Positions 9,893 through 17,189 of a stretch of DNA of 19,026 bases are shown one piece after another (within the stretch, counting starts at the first letter, position 1; every line of letters begins with the position of its first letter). This stretch comes from Limnoraphis robusta CS-951 (GTDB taxonomy: Bacteria > Cyanobacteriota > Cyanobacteriia > Cyanobacteriales > Microcoleaceae), in assembly GCF_000972705.2 (NCBI RefSeq), contig NZ_LATL02000272.1:1-19026 (forward strand), given 5' to 3'. The notes beneath the pieces are model-generated. The model saw only the letters and a program-made list of their open reading frames with translations. It had not been told where the DNA came from and did no database searches. The translations under genes were made by a program, and so were the position numbers.

Positions 9893-10936
9893 ATGAGTAT
9901 TATCATTCAAAACGTTTCTAAAAATTTTGGTAACTTCCAAGCCCTGCACAACATCAACTTAGAAATCAAAACCGGAAGCTTAGTGGCTTTATTAGGGCCG
10001 TCAGGTTCAGGAAAATCGACCTTATTACGAACCATTGCAGGTTTAGAAACAGCCGATATCGGCAACATTATTATCAATGGTCAAAATACCACCCATCTTG
10101 ATGTCCGTCAGCGTAATATTGGCTTTGTCTTCCAACACTACGCCCTGTTTAAACATCTCACCGTTCGTCAAAATATTGCTTTCGGTTTAGAAATTCGCAA
10201 ACAGCGTCCGGCTTTTATTAAATATCGAGTTGAAGAATTACTGCGGTTAATTCAATTAGAAGGACTCGGAAACCGTTATCCCGCACAACTATCTGGGGGT
10301 CAACGTCAACGGGTGGCTTTAGCCCGTGCCTTAGCGGTTCAACCGGAAGTATTATTATTAGATGAACCGTTTGGGGCGCTCGATGCAAAAGTGCGTCAAG
10401 AGTTGCGAACTTGGTTGCGTCATTTGCATGATGAAGTTCATGTCACCAGTGTATTTGTGACTCACGACCAAGAAGAAGCGATGGCGGTTGCTGATGAAAT
10501 TGTGGTGATGAATCAAGGTAAAATTGAACAAGTGGGAACCCCCGCAGACATTTATGACCGTCCAGCAACTCCCTTTGTGATGAATTTTATCGGGGCGGTT
10601 AATGTGGTTCCAACCCATGTCTCTTTGGTTGCGGAACACGCCCGAGAAGCCTTACCTGCACATCTGTTTATTCGTCCTCACGATATCGAGATGTTACCTT
10701 TTCCTGCTACCGGAACAACTGCTGCTCATATTAAACGCATTACCCATTTAGGTTCGGAAGTTCAAATTGATTTAATCTTAGCGGATGAACATCAGCTTGT
10801 CGCTCACCTAACTCGCGAACAATTTACCCAACTGAACTTTAAAAAAGATCAGAAAGTGTTTATTAAACCGAAGCGGGGTTATCGAGGTGATACTTGTGAA
10901 CTTTTGTTAGAAAATAGACTCGCACGAAAAGCTTAG
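9893..10936 (+). CDS. cysA: Sulfate ABC transporter ATP-binding protein
   Basis: A 347-residue ATPase that powers the CysT/CysW channel at the cytoplasmic face. The complete motif set is present: Walker A GPSGSGKS (35-42), Q-loop [13 protein letters not shown] (78-90), ABC signature LSGGQRQR (133-140), Walker B LLLDEP (154-159), D-loop GALDA (161-165) and H-loop VTHDQEEA (189-196). The C-terminal 110 residues (after [20 protein letters not shown]) form the TOBE-like regulatory domain of the CysA/PotA group. The ATG at 9893 is fixed by a strong ribosome binding site. It is the last gene of the operon, and a hairpin follows at 10951-10970. Confidence 0.96.
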   Translation: MSIIIQNVSKNFGNFQALHNINLEIKTGSLVALLGPSGSGKSTLLRTIAGLETADIGNIIINGQNTTHLDVRQRNIGFVFQHYALFKHLTVRQNIAFGLEIRKQRPAFIKYRVEELLRLIQLEGLGNRYPAQLSGGQRQRVALARALAVQPEVLLLDEPFGALDAKVRQELRTWLRHLHDEVHVTSVFVTHDQEEAMAVADEIVVMNQGKIEQVGTPADIYDRPATPFVMNFIGAVNVVPTHVSLVAEHAREALPAHLFIRPHDIEMLPFPATGTTAAHIKRITHLGSEVQIDLILADEHQLVAHLTREQFTQLNFKKDQKVFIKPKRGYRGDTCELLLENRLARKA

Positions 10937-10950
10937 ATACCTGTATCGAA

Positions 10951-10970
10951 AGGGTGGCATTGTTCACCCT
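10951..10970 (+). terminator. Weak hairpin after the sulfate operon
   Basis: AGGGTG (10951-10956) and CACCCT (10965-10970) can pair around an 8-base loop, 14 bases after the cysA stop. No T-run follows, so intrinsic termination is uncertain. The rest of 10937-11326 (390 bases) holds no credible gene, only the inverted repeats listed separately. Confidence 0.35.
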
Positions 10971-11100
10971 ACTGTTCAATCAAGTTTACACCCAATCCTG
11001 ATAATAGATACCCTTTTGTCGAGAGGTTTGGTAGCAGTCCATACAGAATTATGAAAATTTGTAAAGAAGGTTCAACAAGCAGGATTTTGTATGATGTAAA

Positions 11101-11139
11101 ACTTCTATTCATTGAGTTTGACCCGTTGAAAATAGAAGT
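11101..11139. repeat. 9-base perfect inverted repeat
   Basis: ACTTCTATT (11101-11109) and AATAGAAGT (11131-11139) are exact reverse complements around 21 bases. A further palindrome TGCCAAATTGGCA follows at 11165-11177. These could be remnants of a small element or protein-binding sites upstream of the acetyltransferase. I cannot decide which. Confidence 0.6.
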
Positions 11140-11275
11140 ACCTTGGCTGGTTTTTTGAAATTGATGCCAAATTGGCAACCTTTATTCAAAAAGTTTGTTA
11201 CTCTACATCTATCAAACAACTGTTTAGCTGTAGTATCAGCAATGTCTACTTGGGTTAAAAATGTAGATTAAAAAA

Positions 11276-11295
11276 AACAACTTATACAAGTTGTT
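11276..11295. promoter_or_regulatory. Perfect palindrome upstream of the acetyltransferase gene
   Basis: AACAACTT (11276-11283), ATAC, AAGTTGTT (11288-11295), preceded by a run of A. It ends 31 bases before the ATG. Read on the minus strand it is an 8-base-pair hairpin followed by eight T, which has the form of an intrinsic terminator facing away from the gene. On the plus strand it could be an operator. No minus-strand gene nearby needs it. Confidence 0.5.
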
Positions 11296-11311
11296 GCCTT
11301 TCTTAACACTT

Positions 11312-11317
11312 GAGGAG
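11312..11317 (+). promoter_or_regulatory. Ribosome binding site of the acetyltransferase gene
   Basis: GAGGAG lies 9 bases before the ATG at 11327. It fixes that start and rules out the in-frame TTG at 11291, which falls in the palindrome. Confidence 0.8.
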
Positions 11318-11326
11318 AAACTGACA

Positions 11327-11938
11327 ATGGTCATACAATCACCGTCTTTCAATTCTAACTTCAATTCCGATAGCTCTGAGGTTGATGATACTTCACCTGA
11401 AAATATAGGATTGTGGCAACAAATTCGTGAAGATTGGATTGTTCACCAACAAGATTGGACAAGACCCGGATTTCGCGCCGTAGCGGTAGCGCGGTTTGGA
11501 CAGTGGAGAATGACCGTTAAATCTAAACTATTACGAGCGCCTTTAACTATTCTCTATCGGTCTTTATTTCGCCATGTTCGTAATGTTTATGGCATTGAAT
11601 TACCCTACACCGTAGAACTCGGACGGCGTGTAATTATTGAACATCAAGGCGCGATTGTGGTTCATGGTTATAGTAAAATTGGGGATGACTGCATTATTCG
11701 TCAAGGTGTAACCATTGGAAATCGCTATTTAGACCGTCCTTTGGAGGCTCCAAAACTGGGTAAACGAGTTAATATTGGTGCAGGCGCAAAAATTCTGGGT
11801 GATGTAACGATTGGCGATGATGTTTGTGTTGGGGCTAATGCCGTTGTACTATCTGATGTGCCTGCGGGTGCGACAGTTGTGGGTATTCCTTCTAAAATTA
11901 TCCGCAGCAAAAAATCTGATTTACAAACCCTTGTGTAG
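11327..11938 (+). CDS. Serine O-acetyltransferase-like hexapeptide-repeat protein
   Basis: A 203-residue left-handed beta-helix acyltransferase. Residues 1-30 are a low-complexity Ser/Asn-rich tail. Residues 31-88 resemble the helical part seen in CysE-like proteins of polysaccharide clusters (GFRAVAVARFGQW). Residues 90-190 carry the hexapeptide repeats, with EHQGAIVVHG (105-114) placing a histidine where the CysE family has its catalytic His, then IGDDCIIRQGVTIGN (118-132) and IGAGAKILGDVTIGDDVCVGANAVVLSDVPAGATVVGIPSK. CysE makes O-acetylserine for cysteine synthesis, while related enzymes acetylate sugars. The upstream sulfate operon suggests cysteine, and the glycosyltransferase 26 bases downstream suggests polysaccharide. 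The protein is shorter than E. coli CysE, as EpsC-type and some plant-type enzymes are. I give no gene symbol for that reason. Confidence 0.82.
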   Translation: MVIQSPSFNSNFNSDSSEVDDTSPENIGLWQQIREDWIVHQQDWTRPGFRAVAVARFGQWRMTVKSKLLRAPLTILYRSLFRHVRNVYGIELPYTVELGRRVIIEHQGAIVVHGYSKIGDDCIIRQGVTIGNRYLDRPLEAPKLGKRVNIGAGAKILGDVTIGDDVCVGANAVVLSDVPAGATVVGIPSKIIRSKKSDLQTLV

Positions 11939-11964
11939 TTAAACAATCGCTTTTAAACTGTTGT

Positions 11965-12945
11965 ATGAATCTACTGGTTGTCATTCTGAATTATCGCACT
12001 CCCACACTAACGATTAACTGTTTGCGATCGCTCGTTCTGGAAGTTCAATCTCAGCCGAATATTCAGGTTGTAGCAGTAGATAACTGTTCAGGCGACGGTT
12101 CAGTTGCTCAAATTCAAGAGGCAATTAAAGCAGAAGGATGGGGAGAATGGGTTTCACTTTTACCCCTTGATAAAAATGGCGGCTATGCCTTTGGTAATAA
12201 TGCCGCAATTCGTCCGGCTTTACAATCGTCTGATCCCCCGGATTTTGTGTGGTTACTGAACCCGGATACAGAAGTTCGTCGGGGTGCAATGCAACCGTTA
12301 ATAGACTTTCTTCAGACGCATCCTCAAGTGGGAATTGTGGGAAGTCGCCTCGAATATCCTGATGGTACTCCCCAACGTTCGGCTTTTCGCTTTCAAACCC
12401 TGATGAGTCAATTTGAAGGGGGCTTGCGATTAGGATTAGTCTCAAAACTGTTAGCGCGTTGGATGGTTGCGCCTCCGGTGTCTAACTCCCCTTGTGCGAC
12501 AGACTGGGTACCAGGTGCGAGTATGATGGTACGGCGTGAAGTCTTTGAACAAGCGGGTTTACTCGATGAAGGGTATTTTCTGTATTACGAAGACGAGGAT
12601 TTTTGTTTGCAAGCCAAACGTGCAGGCTGGAGTTGTTGGTATGAACCCCAAAGTCGGGTGGTTCATTTAGTTGGGCAGAGTTCGGGGATTACAGACACTA
12701 AAATTACCCCGAAGCGTCGCCCCCAATATTGGTTTGATGCACGACATCGTTACTACGTGAAAAACTACGGATGGCTGTATGCAGCCCTTGTCGATGGGGC
12801 GTGGATTGTTAGTTTAACCCTGTGGCGCTGGCGTCGAACCCTCGAACGTAAACCCATTCTTGATCCCCCTCGTTTTCTGTTTGATTCGATTCGTAATAGT
12901 GTATTTTTGTACTCGTTTCAAAATGCGAAACCTGGAAAACCTTGA
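11965..12945 (+). CDS. Family 2 glycosyltransferase, rhamnosyltransferase-like
   Basis: A 326-residue GT-A fold enzyme. It opens with VVILNYRTPTLTINCLRSL (5-23), has a nucleotide-binding VDN (38-40) followed by NGGYAFGNNAAI (71-82), the metal/sugar-nucleotide motif LLNPDTEV (97-104), the acceptor region WVPGASMMVRREVF (181-194), and YYEDEDFCLQAKRAG (207-221), which contains the usual catalytic acidic pair. This pattern is that of WbbL/WcaA-type enzymes that add rhamnose or similar sugars to cell-surface glycans. A basic, aromatic C-terminal segment (266-310) may associate with the membrane. It starts 26 bases after the acetyltransferase stop, so the two are probably an operon. No other polysaccharide gene is in view. 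The downstream region is pseudogene debris. Confidence 0.88.
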   Translation: MNLLVVILNYRTPTLTINCLRSLVLEVQSQPNIQVVAVDNCSGDGSVAQIQEAIKAEGWGEWVSLLPLDKNGGYAFGNNAAIRPALQSSDPPDFVWLLNPDTEVRRGAMQPLIDFLQTHPQVGIVGSRLEYPDGTPQRSAFRFQTLMSQFEGGLRLGLVSKLLARWMVAPPVSNSPCATDWVPGASMMVRREVFEQAGLLDEGYFLYYEDEDFCLQAKRAGWSCWYEPQSRVVHLVGQSSGITDTKITPKRRPQYWFDARHRYYVKNYGWLYAALVDGAWIVSLTLWRWRRTLERKPILDPPRFLFDSIRNSVFLYSFQNAKPGKP

Positions 12946-13298
12946 TTTAACAATTCTAAATTGTTGCTATCGACTGCACCAGCGATTTCCCTAGCACGCA
13001 GGTTCTCAGCATCAATAAGCTCATAGATTGCAATATTCGGGCGATATTGAGGGTAATCGTCTTTCCAGCGCGACTCCAACCTAGTATCCGTGCCTCGGAT
13101 ATTGTTTTCCATATTTTGCTTTTGCTGAGGTGATCAATCAATTGCATTGGAAGAAAACCAAGTTTGACGATGTGCTGATATCCACTGTGCATTAGCATGA
13201 TGATTACTATATAACCGTTGCATTAGGCTAGACTTACCAGTGCCGTTGGTACCAAGAATAAACAAGATTTCTGGCACGTTGATTCTTGGTTGAGTGGT
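12946..13298 (-). pseudogene. Remnant of an AAA-family ATPase
   Basis: On the minus strand one reading frame runs PRINVPEILFILGTNGTGKS down to SNAID, meets a TGA at 13134-13136, then continues in the same frame with SPQQKQNMENNIRGTD, DDYPQYRPNIAIYELIDAEN and AGAVDSNNLELL. The P-loop GTNGTGKS lies at 13230-13253. The pieces together look like the first 115 or so residues of a cyanobacterial AAA ATPase that I recall only as uncharacterised. There is no usable start codon (a TGA lies just upstream at 13299-13301), and the sequence stops resembling the family where the glycosyltransferase gene ends, so the 3' two-thirds or more are gone. It is therefore broken at three points. Nothing else is visible in 13299-13366. 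Confidence 0.75.
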
Positions 13299-13366
13299 TC
13301 ACCTGTAGGTCGAGAAATCGTCAAATCGAAGGTCACAATTTAGACTTTAATCATTACAATTAAAAG

Positions 13367-14479
13367 TTAAAATCGATAGACCTGACCATCAATTAAGAGT
13401 CGAGTAATTCCCTTCGCTTGTAAACAAGGCGCCGCTTTTTGCAACAAACGACTATCAGGAACTTTAAATACTCGTTGATTTCGGGCTGAAAAACGACTCG
13501 CGACTCGATGATTATCAAACACAGGTAAGGTTTTTTCGTGAATTTCATCAGCCGGAATTTGCCCTAATTCGCTAAATGCTTTTAAAGGTTTAGCAACCAA
13601 TTCAGCCGCCCGATCAATCACGAGATAGCAAATTTTTGGAAGTTCTGCTTCCGCCAATGGTAAGATTTTAACTAGACCCGCCATTGAAAGAGGAGAAGTG
13701 AAGAACTTTTCTCGTTCTTCGTCATCTGAATAGTCTTCTAAATCATCCTCATCTTCATCCTCATCAGGGTCAAACTCGCTATATTCTTCTCGCAAAAAGT
13801 CCTCAGCGAGCAGTTTAATATTAGCTGAAGTTGAATCTGAGGAATAGTTGGATTGTTCGTCTCCTGACTTGAGAATCGGCTTAGGAGTTGTCACGGTATC
13901 TACTTCTAAATCAACTTCTGATGATTCTGACAACTCAACGTTCTCGCTAGCTGAAGAGCGTTTACGTCGCCGCTTAGTCACGGGGAAAGAGTCAAGTAGA
14001 GAAGACACTTCTCGATACTCAGGTTCGGAATATTCAGATTCGGAATATTCAGATTCGGAATATTCAGGTTCGGAATATTCAGGTTCGGAATATTCAGGTT
14101 CGGAATATTCAGGTTCGGAATATTCAGGTTCGGAATATTCAGATTCGGAATATTCAGGTTCGGAATATTCAGATTCGGAATATTCAGGTTCGGAATATTC
14201 AGGTTCTGGATACTCAAGTTCAAGCATGGGGGTGAATATTGATTCTTCAAGTTCCTCAGCATTGCGCGTCGAGCGTTTACCTGTTCGATGCAGGCGTTGT
14301 TTCTGCTGAGTCAGAGTCTCATAAGTATCCTTGGGAATGGCACTTTGAAGAACACGTCTGACGGTTGAACTACTTACTCCATAGCGATCAGCCAGAGTAA
14401 TGGTTGTCTCCTCTGGCATCTGTTGGTACAACTTAACAATTTCCTGTTTTTCAGCGTCAGATAATTTGGAGGATGACAT
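13367..14479 (-). CDS. Helix-turn-helix protein with EPEYS tandem repeats, function unknown
   Basis: A 370-residue protein in four parts. Residues 5-46 form a helix-turn-helix of the transposase/homeodomain-like kind (LSDAEKQEIVKLYQ, then TLADRYGVSSSTVRRVLQS). Residues 92-156 are 13 copies of a pentapeptide, nine EPEY(S/R) and four ESEYS. Residues of about 160-265 are low-complexity and highly acidic (DEDEDEDDLEDYSDDEE). Residues of about 265-370 form a compact C-terminal domain (MAGLVKILPLAEAELPKICYLVIDRAAELV, then NQRVFKVP, ending LLIDGQVYRF). I recall similar HTH and C-terminal parts in uncharacterised cyanobacterial proteins, with a variable middle. The repeat makes the middle strongly acidic and tyrosine-rich, likely disordered. 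It stands alone on its strand, 117 bases before the membrane protein gene. DNA binding is inferred; the target is unknown. Confidence 0.8.
   Translation of the reverse strand: MSSSKLSDAEKQEIVKLYQQMPEETTITLADRYGVSSSTVRRVLQSAIPKDTYETLTQQKQRLHRTGKRSTRNAEELEESIFTPMLELEYPEPEYSEPEYSESEYSEPEYSESEYSEPEYSEPEYSEPEYSEPEYSEPEYSESEYSESEYSEPEYREVSSLLDSFPVTKRRRKRSSASENVELSESSEVDLEVDTVTTPKPILKSGDEQSNYSSDSTSANIKLLAEDFLREEYSEFDPDEDEDEDDLEDYSDDEEREKFFTSPLSMAGLVKILPLAEAELPKICYLVIDRAAELVAKPLKAFSELGQIPADEIHEKTLPVFDNHRVASRFSARNQRVFKVPDSRLLQKAAPCLQAKGITRLLIDGQVYRF
14012..14206. repeat. 15-base tandem repeat, 13 units, inside the EPEYS gene
   Basis: The unit on the plus strand is TCAGGTTCGGAATAT, with G-to-A variants (TCAGATTCGGAATAT) giving ESEYS in place of EPEYS. 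Thirteen units fill 195 bases in frame, so copy-number change would keep the reading frame. The units are nearly identical at the DNA level, pointing to recent expansion or homogenisation. Each carries the self-complementary octamer GAATATTC across the unit junction. Confidence 0.95.
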
Positions 14480-14596
14480 TCGATTTTGGGTTTGAGATCT
14501 TAGATAGAGGATCGGAAAGTAACTGTTGAGAGAGTGAGCGATAATCGCGAGAACTCAGTTCCTGATCATAAATCACCTGCTCACCAGTTACCTATT

Positions 14597-15604
14597 TTAG
14601 CTTTTCGCACTGCCGCGTTTGCCGCGTCTACTCTGACGAGAACGGGTGGAAATGTCATATTCTAAAACAGCACCAATCGCGAATAAAATTCCAGTAAACA
14701 CAAAAAACACTTCTAATAATCCGCCACTTTCATATTCTCCTTCGCCGCGAACATCTGCCCACTTAAAGTACATATCAGCCACGTAGAGGGAAAAGGTAGC
14801 AAATGCAATCATTCGCCAAGATTGAGAAAAACGTCCACCCCAAAATGCCAAAATTAGGGCAGTCGCCAAAATCAACAGAAAAACATCACCAATAATGTAA
14901 AACAGATTCACCCCGGTTGCTAGGGGCTGTAGTTTTTCATCTAAAGTGACGATCCAAGCGGGGGCTGTCGTTTCTTCGTCCACTTCTGGGGCGGAGATCA
15001 CCGAAGTCTCTGGCGAAGAAGGGGTAGCGGGTTCTAGGGCGACTTGTTCGATAGCAGGTGTTTCTGGGGAACCAATCAGCCCAAAAAAGGAAGGATCAGC
15101 CACCCAAACGGCTAAGGCTGTCCCCGCGACTGCAACTCCGGTGATCGCCGCCCATTGCCAAATTTCTAAATTCAACCGCTTGGAGGTGACAGCAAGAACC
15201 ATCCCCCACCCCAAGAAGAAGTAACTCAAGACATAAAAGAAATCAGCTAGTGAAACATCTGGATCTAAGTTCCAAACCAACTCCCACAATCCAAACAGCA
15301 CACCTGAAATGAAATAGAATAAACATCCTAAACCAAAACCTAACCAAACATTTCGTCCGCTCACCATTTGGGGACTTTGCCAGTTGCGGTAACAAACCAA
15401 TGCTGCCACCAGAAAAGCACCCAGTTCAAACACATAGGTACCAATCGAGTACCAGAGTGGTAGCTCCTCTCCTTCAGGGGTTACACTAAACAGCAGAAAG
15501 AACAATAATGCCAGTACAGCCCAGACGATACCGAAAATGACCAGATTCTGAGCCGATAGCATTGAGGATATAGACAGTGATTTTTGGTGTGAAGTGCTAC
15601 TCAT
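14597..15604 (-). CDS. Multi-pass membrane protein, unknown function
   Basis: A 335-residue protein with about eight hydrophobic segments: 21-41, 53-71, 86-106, 119-139, 150-168, 234-255, 264-280 and 297-314. Between the fifth and sixth is a loop of about 65 residues rich in Pro, Glu, Ala, Ser and Thr (180-215), likely exposed. The tail (320-335) is strongly basic (RSRQSRRGKRG), suggesting a cytoplasmic C-terminus. The segment SLADFFYVLSYFFLGWGM (118-134) resembles the fourth helix of sensory 7TM domains, but no signalling domain is attached. I do not recognise the family beyond thinking it occurs in other cyanobacteria. The ATG at 15604 has no clear ribosome binding site. It is transcribed in the same direction as its neighbours on both sides but has gaps of 117 and 138 bases. 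Confidence 0.78.
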   Translation of the reverse strand: MSSTSHQKSLSISSMLSAQNLVIFGIVWAVLALLFFLLFSVTPEGEELPLWYSIGTYVFELGAFLVAALVCYRNWQSPQMVSGRNVWLGFGLGCLFYFISGVLFGLWELVWNLDPDVSLADFFYVLSYFFLGWGMVLAVTSKRLNLEIWQWAAITGVAVAGTALAVWVADPSFFGLIGSPETPAIEQVALEPATPSSPETSVISAPEVDEETTAPAWIVTLDEKLQPLATGVNLFYIIGDVFLLILATALILAFWGGRFSQSWRMIAFATFSLYVADMYFKWADVRGEGEYESGGLLEVFFVFTGILFAIGAVLEYDISTRSRQSRRGKRGSAKS

Positions 15605-15742
15605 AGGGATAAAATAACAGGCAATTTAACGGGAAAGACTCTGATTTGATGCCCCATCAGTCGCCAAAACCGACTTTTTAGTGGCGTCTATTGTTCAGCG
15701 TCCCATATCGGGGACATACAGCCTAGAATTTCTCAACATTCC

Positions 15743-16414
15743 TTAACCTATTGCCCACAGCTTACCAACAGAAGATTGATTTAGCCAACCGATAAAGTTA
15801 GCCCGATCTTCGTTTGTCAATTCTTCAAGCACTTCATCCATTCCCTCGGCGAAGCTGGTATTGCCAAAATAGTTTTTGGCAAGCTGATAAAGTTCCTCTA
15901 ACAAAGTGTTGAGATGATGTTCCTGCCAGGGGGGAATCTGAAGATCGTCAAGAGGGTCTCTTGTCAGTAAGGTTTTCACCGCTTCTTGAGTTTCCGTTTG
16001 GGGAAACTTGGCTTTGTGAAAAATTTGTGCTAAATCTTTTTCAAAAGAGCCAGCTTGTCGGGAGCCTAGCAAGTCTTCCACATCAAAGTATACGGCTTGC
16101 AAAACTAGCAAACACGCGCTTATTAGTGCAGATTGCTTACTATCGCTGGTATTCAAACCATCGCCAATCAGTTGATCAGGGCGAACTTTCCCCCAAACGC
16201 TATAGCGATCTGGCTCTTCGAGCAGTACACAAGCTTTGCCTCGGTTATCCGTCAGATCTCGCCAGAAGGCTTTTGCTTCATCGGATTGCTGGGCGGTGAA
16301 CACTTTCATAAGGCGAAAACTCTGTCCCTGATAATTCAAAATGGGAATTTGCAGATCCCGATTTGGGTGTTGAATGGTTTTAATTTCAACATCCTGCCGT
16401 TTCAGAATAAACAT
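15743..16414 (-). CDS. Npun_F0813-type conserved cyanobacterial protein
   Basis: A 223-residue soluble protein without signal peptide or membrane segments. The N-terminal half (MFILKRQDVEIKTIQHPNRD, then YQGQSFRLMKVF and FWRDLTDNRGKACVLLEEPD) matches my memory of the Npun_F0813 family, found in many cyanobacteria and without known function. The second half is helical and acidic. The ATG at 16414 has only a distant AGGAG (about 16 bases upstream). It starts 55 bases after the end of the HNH/TnpB chimera, so its promoter region has been shortened or replaced by mobile-element DNA. Confidence 0.75.
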   Translation of the reverse strand: MFILKRQDVEIKTIQHPNRDLQIPILNYQGQSFRLMKVFTAQQSDEAKAFWRDLTDNRGKACVLLEEPDRYSVWGKVRPDQLIGDGLNTSDSKQSALISACLLVLQAVYFDVEDLLGSRQAGSFEKDLAQIFHKAKFPQTETQEAVKTLLTRDPLDDLQIPPWQEHHLNTLLEELYQLAKNYFGNTSFAEGMDEVLEELTNEDRANFIGWLNQSSVGKLWAIG

Positions 16415-16469
16415 GACACTCTGACCTACTCCTGGATCGGGCTGGAGGCTGTGTCTGTCATTGTAGTCT

Positions 16470-17189
16470 CTAACACTGACCTCCGACTAGAAGCATAATT
16501 ACGGGGATTCCAGCTTCATCCCAGAATAACATGAGTGACATACTCCCGACGCTGACCGCGCTTGCGGTACAGCCCGGGCTTCTCTTCCGAGCCTTAGCTG
16601 GTTGAGCGTTTTTGAGTAAGCCGATGTCCAAGCCTACTTTTTTGATGAGAATTGCCGCATTGGTATCCCGGTCGAGTTCTGTCCCGCAATGTGGGCAAGA
16701 ATGCCATCGGTCAGACAACTCTTTCGGAACACGATTCAGGCAGTTTGAGCAATGCTGAGAAGTTCCTTTGGGGTTAACCTTGACAACTCTCCGACCAGCT
16801 TTTTCAGCTTTGAAGGCGAGGATATCAACGAATTGACTCCAACCTGCGTCAGCAATACTCTTATTGATCCCTGACTTTGCAGATTGCCCGTTCGGAAGAA
16901 ACTTCCCAGTTTTATCTTTCTTGGGTTTAGCGCGTCTGGTCATATTTTTCACGCTTAGATCCTCAACAAACACCACATCGGCTTTCTTGAGAATTTTTTG
17001 TGCTGTTTCGTAGTGAAACTGTTTGCGTTGCCGTGCAATCTTTTGATGCAATCGAGTTGATTTGGGGATTCTGTGGTCAACTTCCATCACATCGTTTTCA
17101 CGGAATATTAATCCGCAGTAGGTACACTTCCCTTTTTGCTTCTTTAAGAGTTTGGATACCCTTTTAGGCATTTCAGGGTTGTTACCCAT
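16470..17189 (-). CDS. Chimera: truncated intron HNH domain fused to the C-terminal half of TnpB
   Basis: An uninterrupted 239-codon frame with two origins. Residues 1-44 (MPKRVSKLLKKQKGKCTYCG, then DVMEVDHRIPKS) are the start of the HNH domain that ends group II intron proteins: it keeps the first CxxC and the DH pair but lacks the later Asn/His. From about residue 46 (RLHQKIARQRKQFHYETAQKIL) it is TnpB of IS200/IS605-type elements: RuvC-II VVFVEDLSVKNM with Glu76, zinc finger C147/C150/C165/C168, and RuvC-III LDRDTNAA (172-179). The TnpB N-terminal domain and RuvC-I aspartate are absent, so RNA-guided cleavage is not expected. The junction is near 17055. The frame continues upstream into the intron maturase except for a TAG at 17220. 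The last 30 residues run through the presumed TnpB right end. Confidence 0.8.
   Translation of the reverse strand: MGNNPEMPKRVSKLLKKQKGKCTYCGLIFRENDVMEVDHRIPKSTRLHQKIARQRKQFHYETAQKILKKADVVFVEDLSVKNMTRRAKPKKDKTGKFLPNGQSAKSGINKSIADAGWSQFVDILAFKAEKAGRRVVKVNPKGTSQHCSNCLNRVPKELSDRWHSCPHCGTELDRDTNAAILIKKVGLDIGLLKNAQPAKARKRSPGCTASAVSVGSMSLMLFWDEAGIPVIMLLVGGQC
16504..16522 (-). mobile_element. Probable right-end hairpin of the IS200/IS605-type (TnpB) element
   Basis: GGGAT (16504-16508) and ATCCC (16518-16522) pair around a 9-base loop just beyond the conserved TnpB domains. The phrase GAAGCTGGAATCCCCG on the minus strand resembles the tail of cyanobacterial TnpB elements and their guide RNAs. The element boundary is probably between about 16490 and 16504. 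No left end is present, since the 5' half of the element is missing. Confidence 0.45.

Noticed and set aside
9147..9949. Three minus-strand frames across cysW and the cysA start
   Set aside because: They are complements of strongly conserved transporter genes and show no family resemblance of their own.
12956..13198. 80-codon minus-strand frame as a gene
   Set aside because: It is out of frame with the P-loop ATPase remnant, whose own frame gives far more protein-like sequence across the same stretch.
13978..14262. Minus-strand NLNIP-repeat frame
   Set aside because: It is another frame of the same 15-base repeat and lacks any non-repeat protein-like sequence.
13848..14309. Plus-strand 153-codon frame with SGSEY repeats
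   Set aside because: It is the complement of the EPEYS gene, kept open by the palindromic repeat; the flanking codons look random and there is no ribosome binding site.
15659..15679. AGTCG/CGACT hairpin followed by a short T-run as a terminator
   Set aside because: The stem is only 5 base pairs and faces the plus strand, where no gene precedes it.
16470..17189. Functional RNA-guided TnpB nuclease or IscB-like protein
   Set aside because: RuvC-I and the whole TnpB N-terminal domain are missing and the HNH half lacks its later catalytic residues.
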